Shown here in pieces: positions 18,525-27,363 of a stretch of DNA of 64,000 nucleotides; positions within the stretch are counted from its first letter, which is position 1; every line of letters begins with the position of its first letter. Under the pieces are notes generated by a model. The model worked only from the letters and a program-made list of their open reading frames with translations. It was not told the origin of the DNA and made no database searches. The stretch spans positions 434,001-498,000 of the forward strand of contig NZ_NBBI01000003.1 of the NCBI RefSeq assembly GCF_002197685.1. Direction: 5' to 3'. This stretch comes from Sphingomonas dokdonensis (GTDB taxonomy: Bacteria; Pseudomonadota; Alphaproteobacteria; Sphingomonadales; Sphingomonadaceae). Made by a program: the position numbers and the translations under genes.

Positions 18525-20993
18525 ATGGTAAGTTTCTCTAAGAAGGCGGTTTTGCTCGCCGCGAGCGCGGCATTCGCCGTCGCGGCGCAGGGTGTGTCGG
18601 CGCAGGCCATGTCGCCTGAGGGGCAGGCAGCCGAGCCGATGACGGCGCAGGAAACGCCGCCGGCACCGGGTGTAGCGGCCGAAGCGCCTGCACCTGCCGA
18701 CGTCGGCGCAGGAGACATCGTTGTCACGGCGCAGAAGCGCAGCGAGCGTCTGCAGGACGTGCCGCTCGCCGTTTCCGTCGTCGGTGGCGAGGCGCTGGCC
18801 AGCACCGGCGCGCCGGGTCTCGAAGGCGCGACCACGCTGGTTCCCGCGCTCAACATCCTGAAGTCTGGCACCACGCTCAACCAGTCGCTGTTCCTGCGCG
18901 GCGTCGGCACCACCACTTTCTCGATCGCGGGCGAGCCGTCGGTGTCGGCGGTTGTCGATGGCGTCGTGCTGGCGCGCACCGGCGAAGCGTTCGGCGATCT
19001 CGTCGACGTGGAGCGGATGGAAGTGCTGCGCGGCCCGCAGGGCACGCTGTTCGGCAAGAATGCCTCGGCCGGCGTGATCAACATCGTCACCAAGCAGCCC
19101 ACGCGTGATTTCGGCGGCTATCTCGAGGGCAGCTATTTCACCGGCGGTGACGAAGCTCGCGTGCGCGGCGCGCTGAACGTGCCGATCACCGAGAACCTGC
19201 TGTCGCGCTTCACCGGCTTCTACAGCCGCTACGATGGCAACATCCGCAACGACGCCTTTGGTGGTCGCCGCGTGAACGGCTACGAGCATGTCGGCGGCCG
19301 CGTGCAGCTGAAGTGGATGCCGAGCGATGCGACCACCGTCGCGTTCATCGCCGATTATCGCAAGAACGACGACGATTGCTGCGCCGAAGTGATTGGCACC
19401 GGCCCGCTCAACGGCGCCGGCAATCCGATCACCAGCCCGATCTCCGCTGCGCTGCCGACGCCGCGCGGTGACGAGACGCGCCGGATCAACCAGAATCTGA
19501 TCACGCGCACCGAAGAGGAAAGCTACGGCGCGTCGCTCCAGATCGATACCGAGCTCGGCACGCAGACGGTCACCAGCATCACCGCCTATCGCGAATATTC
19601 GAACACCGAGATCCGCGATGGTGACTTCCTGGCGACGCCGTATGTCGGCTTCACCCAGCTGCACGATCTGGGGCCGCAGACCGGCAACACGTTCAGCCAG
19701 GAACTGCGCCTCACTTCGCCGTCGCGCCAGTTCATCTCATACGTCCTCGGCCTCTATTACTCGCGCGCCGAGTCGGAGCGGACCTTCTCGCGTGCGGTGG
19801 TGAACTGCAATGCGGCCGCCGTACCGACCACGCTGATCCCGTGTGGTACGCCCGGCGCCCCGGCGACCACCAATCCGTTCGGCAGTGCGACCTTCGGCTC
19901 GGTGTTCCAGAACATCGCGGCGTTCAGCCAGTTCACGGTCAACTTCACCGATCGTTTCCGCTTCATCGGCGGGCTGCGCTACACCACCGATCAGCTGAAC
20001 GTGTCGCACCTGCGCGCCACCACGCTTGCCGGCCCGGGTGTGAACCCGAACTTCGACCAGGGTGTGTTCGATCGCTACAACCAGCTGCTCGCCGCCGGCG
20101 TTGCGCCGGGCGCGGCGCAGACCCAGGCGGTTGCGGCCTCGAACGGTATCCCGTGGCGTGGCAAGACGACCAACGACAATTGGTCGGGCAAGGCGACGCT
20201 GCAGTTTGATGTCAGCCGCGACGTGGTCGCCTATGGCGGCTGGACGCGCGGCTACAAGGGCCCGGCGTTCAACGTGTTCTACAACCTGAACTCGAACGGC
20301 ACGAACGTGATCGCGCCCGAAACGTCGGACAGCTACGAGATCGGCCTGAAGAACACGCTGTTCAACGGCCTGCTGACGCTTAACCTCGCCGGCTTCTATG
20401 CCAAGTACGACAATTTCCAGGCGAACAACCCGGATCTGGTCGCCGGCGTGGTGGTCACGCGCTTCACCAACGCAGGCGAAGTCTCGACACGCGGTGTCGA
20501 GGCCGACCTCGTGCTGCGTCCGGTTGACGATCTGTCGATCTCGGGCGGCCTTGCGTACACCGACGCGCACGTCGATCGCTTCGTCCGACCGGCGGGCGCG
20601 CCGGCATCGGCAGTGATTGAACCGGGCACGTCGCTGGCGTTCGCGCCAAAGTGGAAGGGGTCGCTCGGTGCCGACTATCGCTGGCGCACTGGCGGCGCGG
20701 TGGACGTATTCCTCGGCGCGCAGGGCAGCTACCAGTCGAAGCAGCTCGCGCTGTTCTCGCCCGATCCCGTGCAGCGTCGCCTGGCCACGATCGACGGCTA
20801 CGGCCTCGTAAACCTGTCGGCTGGCGTAGGCGATCAGGACGATCGCTTCCGCCTGACCTTCCAGGTGCGCAACCTGTTCGACCAGAGCTTCGCCGCGGCG
20901 ATCGCCAATGGCGGCCCGGCCGGCTCGTACCGCTACCAGATCCCGCGTGACGCCGATCGCTATTACGGTGTCACCGGCCGCATCAACTTCTGA
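18525..20993 (+). CDS. TonB-dependent receptor, probable sulfoquinovoside uptake
   Basis: 822 residues from ATG 18525, with GGAGAGGG just upstream. A signal peptide ends near QGVSAQA. The plug starts at DIVVTAQKRSERLQDVPLAVSVV and includes FLRGVGTTTFS and VLRGPQGTLFGKNASAGVINI. The barrel ends ITGRINF-like (YGVTGRINF), with the terminal Phe of outer-membrane proteins. It is transcribed divergently from smoB across the shared operator. In Agrobacterium sulfosugar uptake uses an ABC system with a binding protein; a TonB receptor plus MFS carrier would be the sphingomonad replacement. Substrate is inferred from position only. Confidence 0.9.
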   Translation: MVSFSKKAVLLAASAAFAVAAQGVSAQAMSPEGQAAEPMTAQETPPAPGVAAEAPAPADVGAGDIVVTAQKRSERLQDVPLAVSVVGGEALASTGAPGLEGATTLVPALNILKSGTTLNQSLFLRGVGTTTFSIAGEPSVSAVVDGVVLARTGEAFGDLVDVERMEVLRGPQGTLFGKNASAGVINIVTKQPTRDFGGYLEGSYFTGGDEARVRGALNVPITENLLSRFTGFYSRYDGNIRNDAFGGRRVNGYEHVGGRVQLKWMPSDATTVAFIADYRKNDDDCCAEVIGTGPLNGAGNPITSPISAALPTPRGDETRRINQNLITRTEEESYGASLQIDTELGTQTVTSITAYREYSNTEIRDGDFLATPYVGFTQLHDLGPQTGNTFSQELRLTSPSRQFISYVLGLYYSRAESERTFSRAVVNCNAAAVPTTLIPCGTPGAPATTNPFGSATFGSVFQNIAAFSQFTVNFTDRFRFIGGLRYTTDQLNVSHLRATTLAGPGVNPNFDQGVFDRYNQLLAAGVAPGAAQTQAVAASNGIPWRGKTTNDNWSGKATLQFDVSRDVVAYGGWTRGYKGPAFNVFYNLNSNGTNVIAPETSDSYEIGLKNTLFNGLLTLNLAGFYAKYDNFQANNPDLVAGVVVTRFTNAGEVSTRGVEADLVLRPVDDLSISGGLAYTDAHVDRFVRPAGAPASAVIEPGTSLAFAPKWKGSLGADYRWRTGGAVDVFLGAQGSYQSKQLALFSPDPVQRRLATIDGYGLVNLSAGVGDQDDRFRLTFQVRNLFDQSFAAAIANGGPAGSYRYQIPRDADRYYGVTGRINF

Positions 20994-21021
20994 CGCCCCC
21001 TCCCAAGTCAGAAAACCTCGA

Positions 21022-21052
21022 GGCTCCCGGTGCGAACCGGGGGCCTTTTTTT
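21022..21052 (+). terminator. Rho-independent terminator after the sulfosugar receptor
   Basis: GGCTCCCGGT pairs with ACCGGGGGCC (one bulge or mismatch) around a GCGA loop, followed by seven T residues, 30 bp after the receptor stop. Confidence 0.85.
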
Positions 21053-21189
21053 GTGCGTGGCGGGTCTGCGCTCCGACGCGCTTCGTCGCGCATCAGGCTC
21101 ATGCTGCGGTGCGGCAATATTAACTTACGTTGGCGTTCTCCACCGGAAAGACTGCCGCCCCATGTTGCGCAGCCAACGAAAGGACATTC

Positions 21190-21399
21190 ATGACCCAACC
21201 CCCCGAGGAAGAACGCAGCGAGGCAATTTATACGGCGCGCGCCTCGCTGGTCCTGCTGGCCTTCGGCCTCGCGGTGCTGGCATTCCTGGTCGCGATCGAT
21301 CGGCCGCACTGGTTCAGCATCAAGCCCGTCAGCGGCACGGCCGCTGCCATGGCGATCAGCGCGCAGCCGGCTGCGACGACGCGGGGTGGGCTTTCCTGA
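21190..21399 (+). CDS. Small single-pass membrane protein, unknown
   Basis: 69 residues from ATG 21190, preceded by AAAGGAC at good spacing. The N-terminus is acidic and polar (MTQPPEEERSEAIYTA), followed by one hydrophobic helix (SLVLLAFGLAVLAFLVAI) and a short basic-to-neutral tail. I do not recognise a family. It lies between the receptor terminator and the bestrophin gene, 76 bp before the latter, and could be a small subunit or a conserved stress peptide. The ribosome-binding site and hydrophobic helix are the main reasons to believe it. Confidence 0.5.
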   Translation: MTQPPEEERSEAIYTARASLVLLAFGLAVLAFLVAIDRPHWFSIKPVSGTAAAMAISAQPAATTRGGLS

Positions 21400-21475
21400 G
21401 GGTGAGCAACCCCTTGTGTCGCTATTCTCGAGTGCGGCGGCGGGAGCCGATTGAGCCCATCGGCGTTGGGCGGCG

Positions 21476-22357
21476 ATGATCGTCGGAGCCGCACCGCGCC
21501 TTAGCCACATCGTCAGCCAAGTCTGGAAGCCGCTGGCGGCTTTGTTCGTGTGGGATGTGGTGGTGACGCTCACCTATTATGTTCTGCCGTTCCGCGCACC
21601 ATCGCTGCCGCTCACCCTGTTCGGCTCGGCGCTGGCGCTGTTTCTCGGCTTTCGCGATAATTCGGCCTATCAGCGCTGGTGGGAGGGCCGCGTCCTGTGG
21701 GGCGCGATGATCAACGCCTCGCGCAGCCTGGCGCGTAGCGCGCGCAATTTCCTGCCCGAGGAAGCGGTCGATCTGAAGCGGAGCATCGTGCTCCGCCAAG
21801 TGGCCTATGTGCACGCCCTGCGCTGCCAATTGCGGCGGCAGAAACCCGACGAGGAGGTGCTGCGCTTCCTGTCCAAGGGCGAGGCGGAGCCGGCGCTTGC
21901 CCGCACGAACCCGGCCAATGGCCTGGTCGACGGCACCGGCCGCCGGATCGCCGATGCGGTGCAGCGTGGCTGGATCGATACCATCCAGCAATCGGCGATC
22001 GAGCGCGTGCTGGTCGACATCTCAAACGCGCAGGGCGGCATGGAGCGGCTGAAGAACACGCCGCTTCCCAATCAATATCGCTTCTTCCCGACGCTGTTCA
22101 CGCACCTGTTCTGCGTGCTGCTGCCGATCGGCCTTGTGGAGACATTGGGCTTCGCAACCCCGCTCGGGTCGACCATGGCGGGGCTGATGTTCCTCGCGGT
22201 GCTGCAGATCGGTGACGATCTGGTCGATCCGTTCGCCGATACGGTCCACGACGTGCCGCTTTCGGCCATGTGCCGCACGATCGAGATCGACCTGCTGCAG
22301 GCGATCGGCGACGCGGCGCCCGGCCCGCTGCAGCCGGTCAAGGGCGTGCTTTGGTAA
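21476..22357 (+). CDS. Bestrophin-family (UPF0187) anion channel
   Basis: 293 residues. The diagnostic stretch FRDNSAYQRWWEGRVLWGAMIN matches bacterial bestrophins (quoted in part: NSAYQRWWEGR). It is followed by LPNQYRFFPTLFTHLFCVLLPIGL and the IGDDLVDPFADTVHDVPL segment that ends the pore domain. These proteins form pentameric channels in the inner membrane; characterised bacterial members conduct small ions. The start ATG 21476 lacks a strong Shine-Dalgarno. Being located between the sulfosugar receptor and the MFS gene, it might help balance anions when sulfite or sulfate is produced, but this is speculation; the gene ends tail-to-tail with the MFS gene, 35 bp apart. Confidence 0.88.
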   Translation: MIVGAAPRLSHIVSQVWKPLAALFVWDVVVTLTYYVLPFRAPSLPLTLFGSALALFLGFRDNSAYQRWWEGRVLWGAMINASRSLARSARNFLPEEAVDLKRSIVLRQVAYVHALRCQLRRQKPDEEVLRFLSKGEAEPALARTNPANGLVDGTGRRIADAVQRGWIDTIQQSAIERVLVDISNAQGGMERLKNTPLPNQYRFFPTLFTHLFCVLLPIGLVETLGFATPLGSTMAGLMFLAVLQIGDDLVDPFADTVHDVPLSAMCRTIEIDLLQAIGDAAPGPLQPVKGVLW

Positions 22358-22392
22358 GCCACGCCCGACCGGCTGCCCCGCGTTGACCGGGC

Positions 22393-23655
22393 TCAATGTC
22401 CGGTCGGCGCCACCTTTGCGATACCAGGCTCGGCCACCACCAGCTTCGGCACCAGCAGGTGGATGAGCAGCAGCGCCACCAGATACGATCCGCCACAGAT
22501 CAGGAGCAGCGGCGTATAGCCATGGCCGTTGTCGAGCGACCAGCCGGCCAGCTCGATCATCCCCATGCCCGACAGGTTGCCGGCAAACGCACCGATCCCG
22601 ATCGCGGTGCCGATCATGCGCGAGGGGAAGATATCCGCCGTCATCGCGAACACGTTGGTGGAAAAGCCCTGGTGCGCAAACAGGCCCAGCCCCAGCAGCC
22701 CCGCGGCTACCCACGGATCGCCCGTCAGCAGCACCAGCGGCACCGGCAGGATGAGGCAGGCGTAGAGCAGCATCGATCCCTTGCGCGCGCGGTTCACGTC
22801 CATGCCCCGGCGCAGCAGATACGTCGGCAGGATGCCGCCGCTGAGGCTGCCGAGCGCGGCGAGGAAGTAGATCATCGCAATCGGCACGCCGAGGCTGCCC
22901 TGGCTCATCCCGAACATGCGATGGAACAGGTCGGGCATGAAGAACAGGAGGAACCACCACACCTGATCGCTCAGCGCCTTGGCCGCGATGACCGCCCATT
23001 GCCGCCGGTCGCGCAGCAGCGCGGTCCACGGCACGGAGGCGCCGCGATCGCCATCGGCGGCGCCCGGCGCACCGGGCGTGCGCGAGGTGCGCGGCGTGAC
23101 GAACAGCCACGCCACCACCCACAACAGTCCCAGCCCGCCGGCGATCAGGAACGCCGCGCGCCACCCGAGCCACAGCGCGAGCGCCGGAATGGTCAGCGGT
23201 GCGACCACCGCGCCAAAGTTCGACGCCATGTTGCCGACGCCCAGCATCAGCGAGCGTTGTTCGGGCGGGAAATAGGTCGCCGCGGTCTTCACCTGTGCCG
23301 GCGTGCCGATCGATTCAGCGGCGCCCAGCGCCGCGCGCACGCCGACAAATCCGCCGACGCTGCCGACAAAGGCATGCGCCATGCCGGCCAGGCTCCACGC
23401 GCCGACGCCAATGGCGAAGCCGCGCCGCAGCCCGATGCGATCGATGAACCAGCCGGTGCCAAGGAACGCCACGGCCGCGCAGAACTGAAAGGCGGAGGCC
23501 ATGTGGCTGTAGTCGCGATCGCTCCAGCCGAACTCGCCCTGCAGCATCGGCTTCAACAGCGCGATGATCTGCCGGTCGACATAGTTGAGCATGATCGCCG
23601 TGAAGGCCAGCCCAACGATCAACAATCGGCGCGTGTTGCCGATCCCCTCCACCAT
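22393..23655 (-). CDS. MFS transporter, probable sulfoquinovose(-glycerol) importer
   Basis: 420 residues with about 12 hydrophobic segments. Motifs of the anion:cation symporter / ExuT-like MFS group are visible: [17 protein letters not shown] in helix 1 and [19 protein letters not shown] at loop 2-3. Relatives carry sugar acids and other organic anions, which suits a sulfonated sugar. GGAG is placed 8 nt before ATG 23655. The operator shared with smoB and the receptor lies 24-35 nt upstream of the start, and lacI ends 54 bp upstream on the same strand. No ABC sugar importer is encoded in the island. Confidence 0.88.
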   Translation of the reverse strand: MVEGIGNTRRLLIVGLAFTAIMLNYVDRQIIALLKPMLQGEFGWSDRDYSHMASAFQFCAAVAFLGTGWFIDRIGLRRGFAIGVGAWSLAGMAHAFVGSVGGFVGVRAALGAAESIGTPAQVKTAATYFPPEQRSLMLGVGNMASNFGAVVAPLTIPALALWLGWRAAFLIAGGLGLLWVVAWLFVTPRTSRTPGAPGAADGDRGASVPWTALLRDRRQWAVIAAKALSDQVWWFLLFFMPDLFHRMFGMSQGSLGVPIAMIYFLAALGSLSGGILPTYLLRRGMDVNRARKGSMLLYACLILPVPLVLLTGDPWVAAGLLGLGLFAHQGFSTNVFAMTADIFPSRMIGTAIGIGAFAGNLSGMGMIELAGWSLDNGHGYTPLLLICGGSYLVALLLIHLLVPKLVVAEPGIAKVAPTGH

Positions 23656-23678
23656 TATCCTACTCCAACAACCCGTAG

Positions 23679-23690
23679 GACAACGGTGTC
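23679..23690. promoter_or_regulatory. LacI-type operator, site 2 (upstream of the MFS gene)
   Basis: GACAACGGTGTC, the exact reverse complement of the 12-bp core at 18364-18375. The match continues to 14 of 15 bases on one flank. It lies in the 54-bp gap between the lacI stop and the MFS start, where bound protein would block transcription of the transporter. Confidence 0.72.
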
Positions 23691-23709
23691 ACCTATGCGG
23701 ACGGATTAA

Positions 23710-24741
23710 TCAACCTTTTGGTGGCGCCGTCGACGCGCGGGGCACCACTTCGTGGCCCAACAGCCGCTGTTCCGCCTTGTTCACGGGTGCTGCGGCGAGC
23801 AGCAGGTCGGTGGCCGCATCGGCCAGTGCGCGCACCGGCTGGCGCACCGTCGTCAGCGCCGGCCACACGATCGTCGCCGTGGGTCCATCATCGAAACCGG
23901 CAACCGACAGCGCCTCCGGCACGCGCAAGCCCCGGCGATGCGCCGCGGCGAGCACGCCCGCCGCCATGTCGTCGCTCGAGGCAAAGATTGCGGTCGGCGG
24001 ATTGGGCAGCGACAGCAGCACGTCCGCCGCCGCTTCGCCCGAGGCCACGTCGAATTGCCCCTGCCGGATGAGGTCGAGATCGACCTCGACGGCATGGTCG
24101 CTCAGCGCACTGATATAGCCCGCCAGCCGCTGGCCCGACGCAGCATAGCTGCGATCGCCGACGACAAAGCCGATGCGGCGATGCCCCAGGCCGAGCAGGT
24201 GCACCGTCATGTCGAATGCAGCGCGTTCATTGTCGATCAGCGCGGCGGGCGCATCGTCGATCCGCATGCCCGGTTGTAGGCGCACGAACGGCGTGCCCCG
24301 CCGCGCCAGTTCATCGAGCACGCGGGTATCGTCACAGGCAGGCGGCGCCAGCACCAGCCCGTCGGGATTCGCCTGATCGAGCAGCGCGACGATGTCGTCG
24401 AGCAGCGTCGGCGAGGCGCGGTCGTATGGCTGCGCGATCATGCGCACCTGGTCGCGCGCGCAGCGTTCGCGCACGCCCGCCTGAATCTCGTACACGTACC
24501 AGGGATTGGGGTTGTCGCAGATCAGCGCGATCTGGTGCGATCGATGGCCGGCCAGCGCGCGCGCCGCCTGGCTCGGTTGAAATCCGATCTCGCGCATCAC
24601 GTCGCGGATACGCTCGCGCTTGTCCGCGCTGACATATTGCTGATCGTTGATGACACGCGAGACGGTCTTGATCGAAACACCCGCGATCCGCGCGACATCA
24701 CGGATCGTCGGGCGCGCGCTGTCGGGGGGAACGATGCTCAT
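23710..24741 (-). CDS. LacI-family repressor, probable regulator of the sulfosugar island
   Basis: 343 residues from ATG 24741; ATG 24753 would add four residues. The N-terminal HTH and hinge are clear ([20 protein letters not shown], then [14 protein letters not shown]). The sugar-binding periplasmic-like domain follows, with [39 protein letters not shown] and [15 protein letters not shown]. It is probably a repressor released by sulfoquinovose or a product. Its gene sits directly upstream of the MFS transporter. Operator copies occur at the MFS gene and at the smoB/receptor divergence. The ligand is inferred from context. Confidence 0.92.
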   Translation of the reverse strand: MSIVPPDSARPTIRDVARIAGVSIKTVSRVINDQQYVSADKRERIRDVMREIGFQPSQAARALAGHRSHQIALICDNPNPWYVYEIQAGVRERCARDQVRMIAQPYDRASPTLLDDIVALLDQANPDGLVLAPPACDDTRVLDELARRGTPFVRLQPGMRIDDAPAALIDNERAAFDMTVHLLGLGHRRIGFVVGDRSYAASGQRLAGYISALSDHAVEVDLDLIRQGQFDVASGEAAADVLLSLPNPPTAIFASSDDMAAGVLAAAHRRGLRVPEALSVAGFDDGPTATIVWPALTTVRQPVRALADAATDLLLAAAPVNKAEQRLLGHEVVPRASTAPPKG

Positions 24742-24742
24742 G

Positions 24743-24762
24743 ATCTGTCCCATAGGACAGAT
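24743..24762. promoter_or_regulatory. Perfect inverted repeat at the lacI start
   Basis: ATCTGTCC and GGACAGAT arms (8 bp) around CATA overlap the upstream lacI start codon. It shares the TGTCC/GGACA words with the island operators but in the opposite half-site order, so it is not simply a third copy. It could be an autoregulatory site or an RNA hairpin limiting lacI translation. Confidence 0.4.
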
Positions 24763-24808
24763 ATTTCTATTGTCACCCGAAACAGTGAATTGAGCCGACC
24801 TGTCTCGC

Positions 24809-25261
24809 TCAGCCGGCCGGCTGCGGCTTCGTCTCCTGCGGCGCCGCTTGTTGTGCGCCCGATTGTGCCGCCTGTTGCGCCGTCAGATACTCGACGATCA
24901 GCGGCACCTCGCCCGGGCCGATCGGCGCCTTGTAGGTATCGCGCATCTTTTCCACCGTCGCCTGCCATTGCGCCGCGGTCAGCCTGGGCTGGGTCAGCGC
25001 CATGCTGGCCGAGTGGCACGACAGGCAGCGTTGATTGACCACGTCGACATGCGGACCGGCAGGATAGGTCGCAGCATCATCGGGGAGGTCGATCGCGGTG
25101 GAGGTCAGCGCAAAGCCGTTGGCGGATACCGATGGCGCGGGCGGCACGGCCGAGGTCACCGGCTTCGGCGCCCCGCCGCTGCCCGCGCCGATCGCGACCA
25201 GCACGAAGAGGCCGCCGGCGATCAGCACCACGACGATGGCGGCGAGTGACGGCGCACGCAT
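24809..25261 (-). CDS. sorB: SorB-like c-type cytochrome subunit of sulfite dehydrogenase
   Basis: 150 residues. An N-terminal hydrophobic helix (residues 8-25) directs export or anchors the protein. A single heme c site is visible, Cys79-Leu-Ser-Cys82-His83, and a later Met (EKMRDTYKAP) is a candidate axial ligand. A Gln/Ala/Pro-rich tail follows. The start codon overlaps the SorA stop by one base (TGATG), as expected for subunits made in fixed ratio. It should accept electrons from the molybdenum centre of SorA and pass them to soluble cytochrome c. Heme attachment would need the Ccm system, part of which lies at the right end of this window. Confidence 0.88.
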   Translation of the reverse strand: MRAPSLAAIVVVLIAGGLFVLVAIGAGSGGAPKPVTSAVPPAPSVSANGFALTSTAIDLPDDAATYPAGPHVDVVNQRCLSCHSASMALTQPRLTAAQWQATVEKMRDTYKAPIGPGEVPLIVEYLTAQQAAQSGAQQAAPQETKPQPAG

Positions 25262-26496
25262 CAGCCGAGCCTCACGATTACGGGCTCGACGCAGTTGCGC
25301 ATATAGCCACCGGGGTTCCAGTTCGCTTCCATCGGCTGCGTTTCTCCGCGTGTGTTGGTGCAGCGCGCCATTACCTTGACGCGCCCGGGGCGCGGCACGT
25401 TGACGCGCGCCGTGAAGCGGCGGAAGCCGTAGCGATCATCCTCGCGTCCAAGCGCCGCCGGCTCCCAGGTGCGCCCGCCAGTCGCCGATATGTCGACCCG
25501 CGCGACGCCCACGTCGCCGCCCATCGCGATGCCCTCGATCGGCAGCACGGGATCGTAGCCATAGGTGGCGCCATCCGCGACGCTGGTGATCCACGATCGC
25601 GGAATCATGCGGTTGATCGGCGTGGTCGGGAAATCCTTCGACCCCGGCGCCACATTGGCATGCGGCGTCGTTGGAATCTTGTACGCCTTCGCCATCCAGT
25701 AATTATCGTCCGGTCCGGCAAGCACCTCGATCGTGTCGAGCGTCTTCATCCAATAAGTCGAGAACCAGCCCGGCACGATCAGCCGTACGGGAAAGCCGTT
25801 GAGCAGCGGCAATTGCTCGCCGTTCATCGCGAACGCCAGCATCACCTCGCCGTCGCGCGCGTGATCGAGCGCCAGCGACTTCTCGAAATCGGCCGCACCC
25901 GCGACCAGCGGCTTGTCCATGCCACCGACGCGCACGGCCGTAGCACCGCCGCGGACCCCCGCGAGATCGAGCACGTGACGCAGCGGCACGCCCATCCACT
26001 TGGCGTTGCCCATCGCGCCATGGCCCCATTGTGCGCCCGGCACGCGCGGCTCGAACAGGCCGCGCGAATTGCCCGAACATTGGTTCACCGCCGCCAGTTC
26101 GATCCGCGGCATTCGCAGCAATTGCGCAAGCGAGATCGACAGCGGCCGCTCGACATGCCCGCCGACGCGGATGCGATAGGTCTCGACATCGATGCTGGTT
26201 GGCAGGTCGCCCCAATGCCAGCGTACGAAAAATCGATCGTTGGGCGTGTAGAGCGATTGCTGAAACACCTCCATCGGCGTTTCCAGCAGTGCGGGGCGCG
26301 TCCGTTGCAGGATCATCGCGCCCTTTTGCGGAAAGTCGCTCGTCATCGCGCGCTTGGACGGGCCGCCCGGCAGGCGCAGATCGACATCGGCACCCAGCGC
26401 ACGCGCCGCCAGCATCGCGCCGCCGCCGGCAATTCCCGCCGCCAGCAACCGGCGCCGCGTGACCGCGCGCGCCTCGTTGAAATCAAGCCGATCCAT
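25261..26496 (-). CDS. sorA: SorA-like molybdopterin sulfite dehydrogenase catalytic subunit
   Basis: 411 residues. The N-terminus carries a Tat signal (VTRRRLLAAGIAGGGAML). The sulfite-oxidase Mo-binding fold is shown by the ligand Cys140 in VNQCSGNSRG, upstream FFVRWHW, PVRLIVPGWFSTYWMKTLD and WNPGGYMRN near the end. It oxidises sulfite to sulfate in the periplasm with SorB as electron acceptor. Sulfite is the inorganic product of the monooxygenase in the same island, so a detoxifying and energy-conserving role fits. MsrP/YedY is a relative, but the adjacent cytochrome and the length favour SorA. Confidence 0.92.
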   Translation of the reverse strand: MDRLDFNEARAVTRRRLLAAGIAGGGAMLAARALGADVDLRLPGGPSKRAMTSDFPQKGAMILQRTRPALLETPMEVFQQSLYTPNDRFFVRWHWGDLPTSIDVETYRIRVGGHVERPLSISLAQLLRMPRIELAAVNQCSGNSRGLFEPRVPGAQWGHGAMGNAKWMGVPLRHVLDLAGVRGGATAVRVGGMDKPLVAGAADFEKSLALDHARDGEVMLAFAMNGEQLPLLNGFPVRLIVPGWFSTYWMKTLDTIEVLAGPDDNYWMAKAYKIPTTPHANVAPGSKDFPTTPINRMIPRSWITSVADGATYGYDPVLPIEGIAMGGDVGVARVDISATGGRTWEPAALGREDDRYGFRRFTARVNVPRPGRVKVMARCTNTRGETQPMEANWNPGGYMRNCVEPVIVRLG

Positions 26497-26589
26497 TGCT
26501 CACCTGCTTTCTTGCCCTCGCTGCTTGCGCGTGCGGCGTGGCGGCCGGGCTGGTGCCCCCCGCCTGCGTGCGTCCTTGCGAAAGGCTGG

Positions 26590-27363
26590 TCATATCACCC
26601 TGACGATCGTGACGTTTGCCGCATCGCAAGCCGTGGCTAGCGCATCGTCAATCTCGTCGGTCACCAGATAGTCGATGTCGTCCAGCCCGCCGATCCGCAC
26701 CGGCGCGGGTCGGCCGAGCTTGGAGGAATCGAGCGTCAGGATCACCTTGCGCGCCTGTGCGATGATCGTCTGCGACACGCGCACTTCATCGACGTCGAAA
26801 TCAAGGAAGGTGCCGTCCGGCTCGATCGCGGAGGCCCCGATCAGCGCAAAGTCGACGCGAAAGCTGCGAATGAAGTCCATCGCCAGCGCGCCCACCACCG
26901 CACGGTCGCCCGGCCGCACGCGCCCGCCCGCCGCGATCACCTCGATCCCCGGGCTATCGGCCAAGATATCGACCACGTTCAGATTGTTGGTGATCACCAT
27001 CAACTCGCGGTGGCCCTTCAGGTGCCGCGCGATCGCCTCGGTGGTCGATCCGATGTTGATGAACAGGCTCGATCCGTCGGGTACCAGTGCCGCCGCCGCC
27101 GCGCCGATTGCATCCTTTGTTTCCGCCGCGATCAGCCGCCGCTCGGCATAATGCAGATTGCCGACGCCCGATGTCACCACGGCGCCGCCATGCACGCGCG
27201 ACAGCATCGATCTTTTGGCGAGCTGGTTCAGGTCCTTGCGGATCGTCTGCGGCGTCACGCCCAGCGCGTCGGCAAGCGCGTCCACCGAGACGCTGCCGGT
27301 ATGCCGCGCCGTTTCCAGAATCTGCCGGTGGCGCGTGGCCACCACGTCGGCGCTCTGCTGCAT
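26590..27363 (-). CDS. glpR: DeoR-family repressor of glycerol metabolism (GlpR-like)
   Basis: 257 residues from ATG 27363, which overlaps the glpD stop by one base. It has a DeoR-type HTH (GSVSVDALADALGVTPQTIRKDLNQL) and a DeoR C-terminal sensor domain with FINIGSTTEAIARHL, VITNNLNVVDIL and GAMDF-like GALAMDF. It is transcribed after glpD. In this family glycerol-3-phosphate is the usual inducer of GlpR. The coupling to glpD supports the name over other DeoR regulators. The coding frame can be extended upstream into glpD, but nothing supports a longer protein. Confidence 0.88.
   Translation of the reverse strand: MQQSADVVATRHRQILETARHTGSVSVDALADALGVTPQTIRKDLNQLAKRSMLSRVHGGAVVTSGVGNLHYAERRLIAAETKDAIGAAAAALVPDGSSLFINIGSTTEAIARHLKGHRELMVITNNLNVVDILADSPGIEVIAAGGRVRPGDRAVVGALAMDFIRSFRVDFALIGASAIEPDGTFLDFDVDEVRVSQTIIAQARKVILTLDSSKLGRPAPVRIGGLDDIDYLVTDEIDDALATACDAANVTIVRVI

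Noticed and set aside
25132-26640. 502-codon plus-strand frame opposite sorA/sorB
   Set aside because: Antisense to two genes with clear catalytic motifs; Arg/His-rich product without homology that I recognise.
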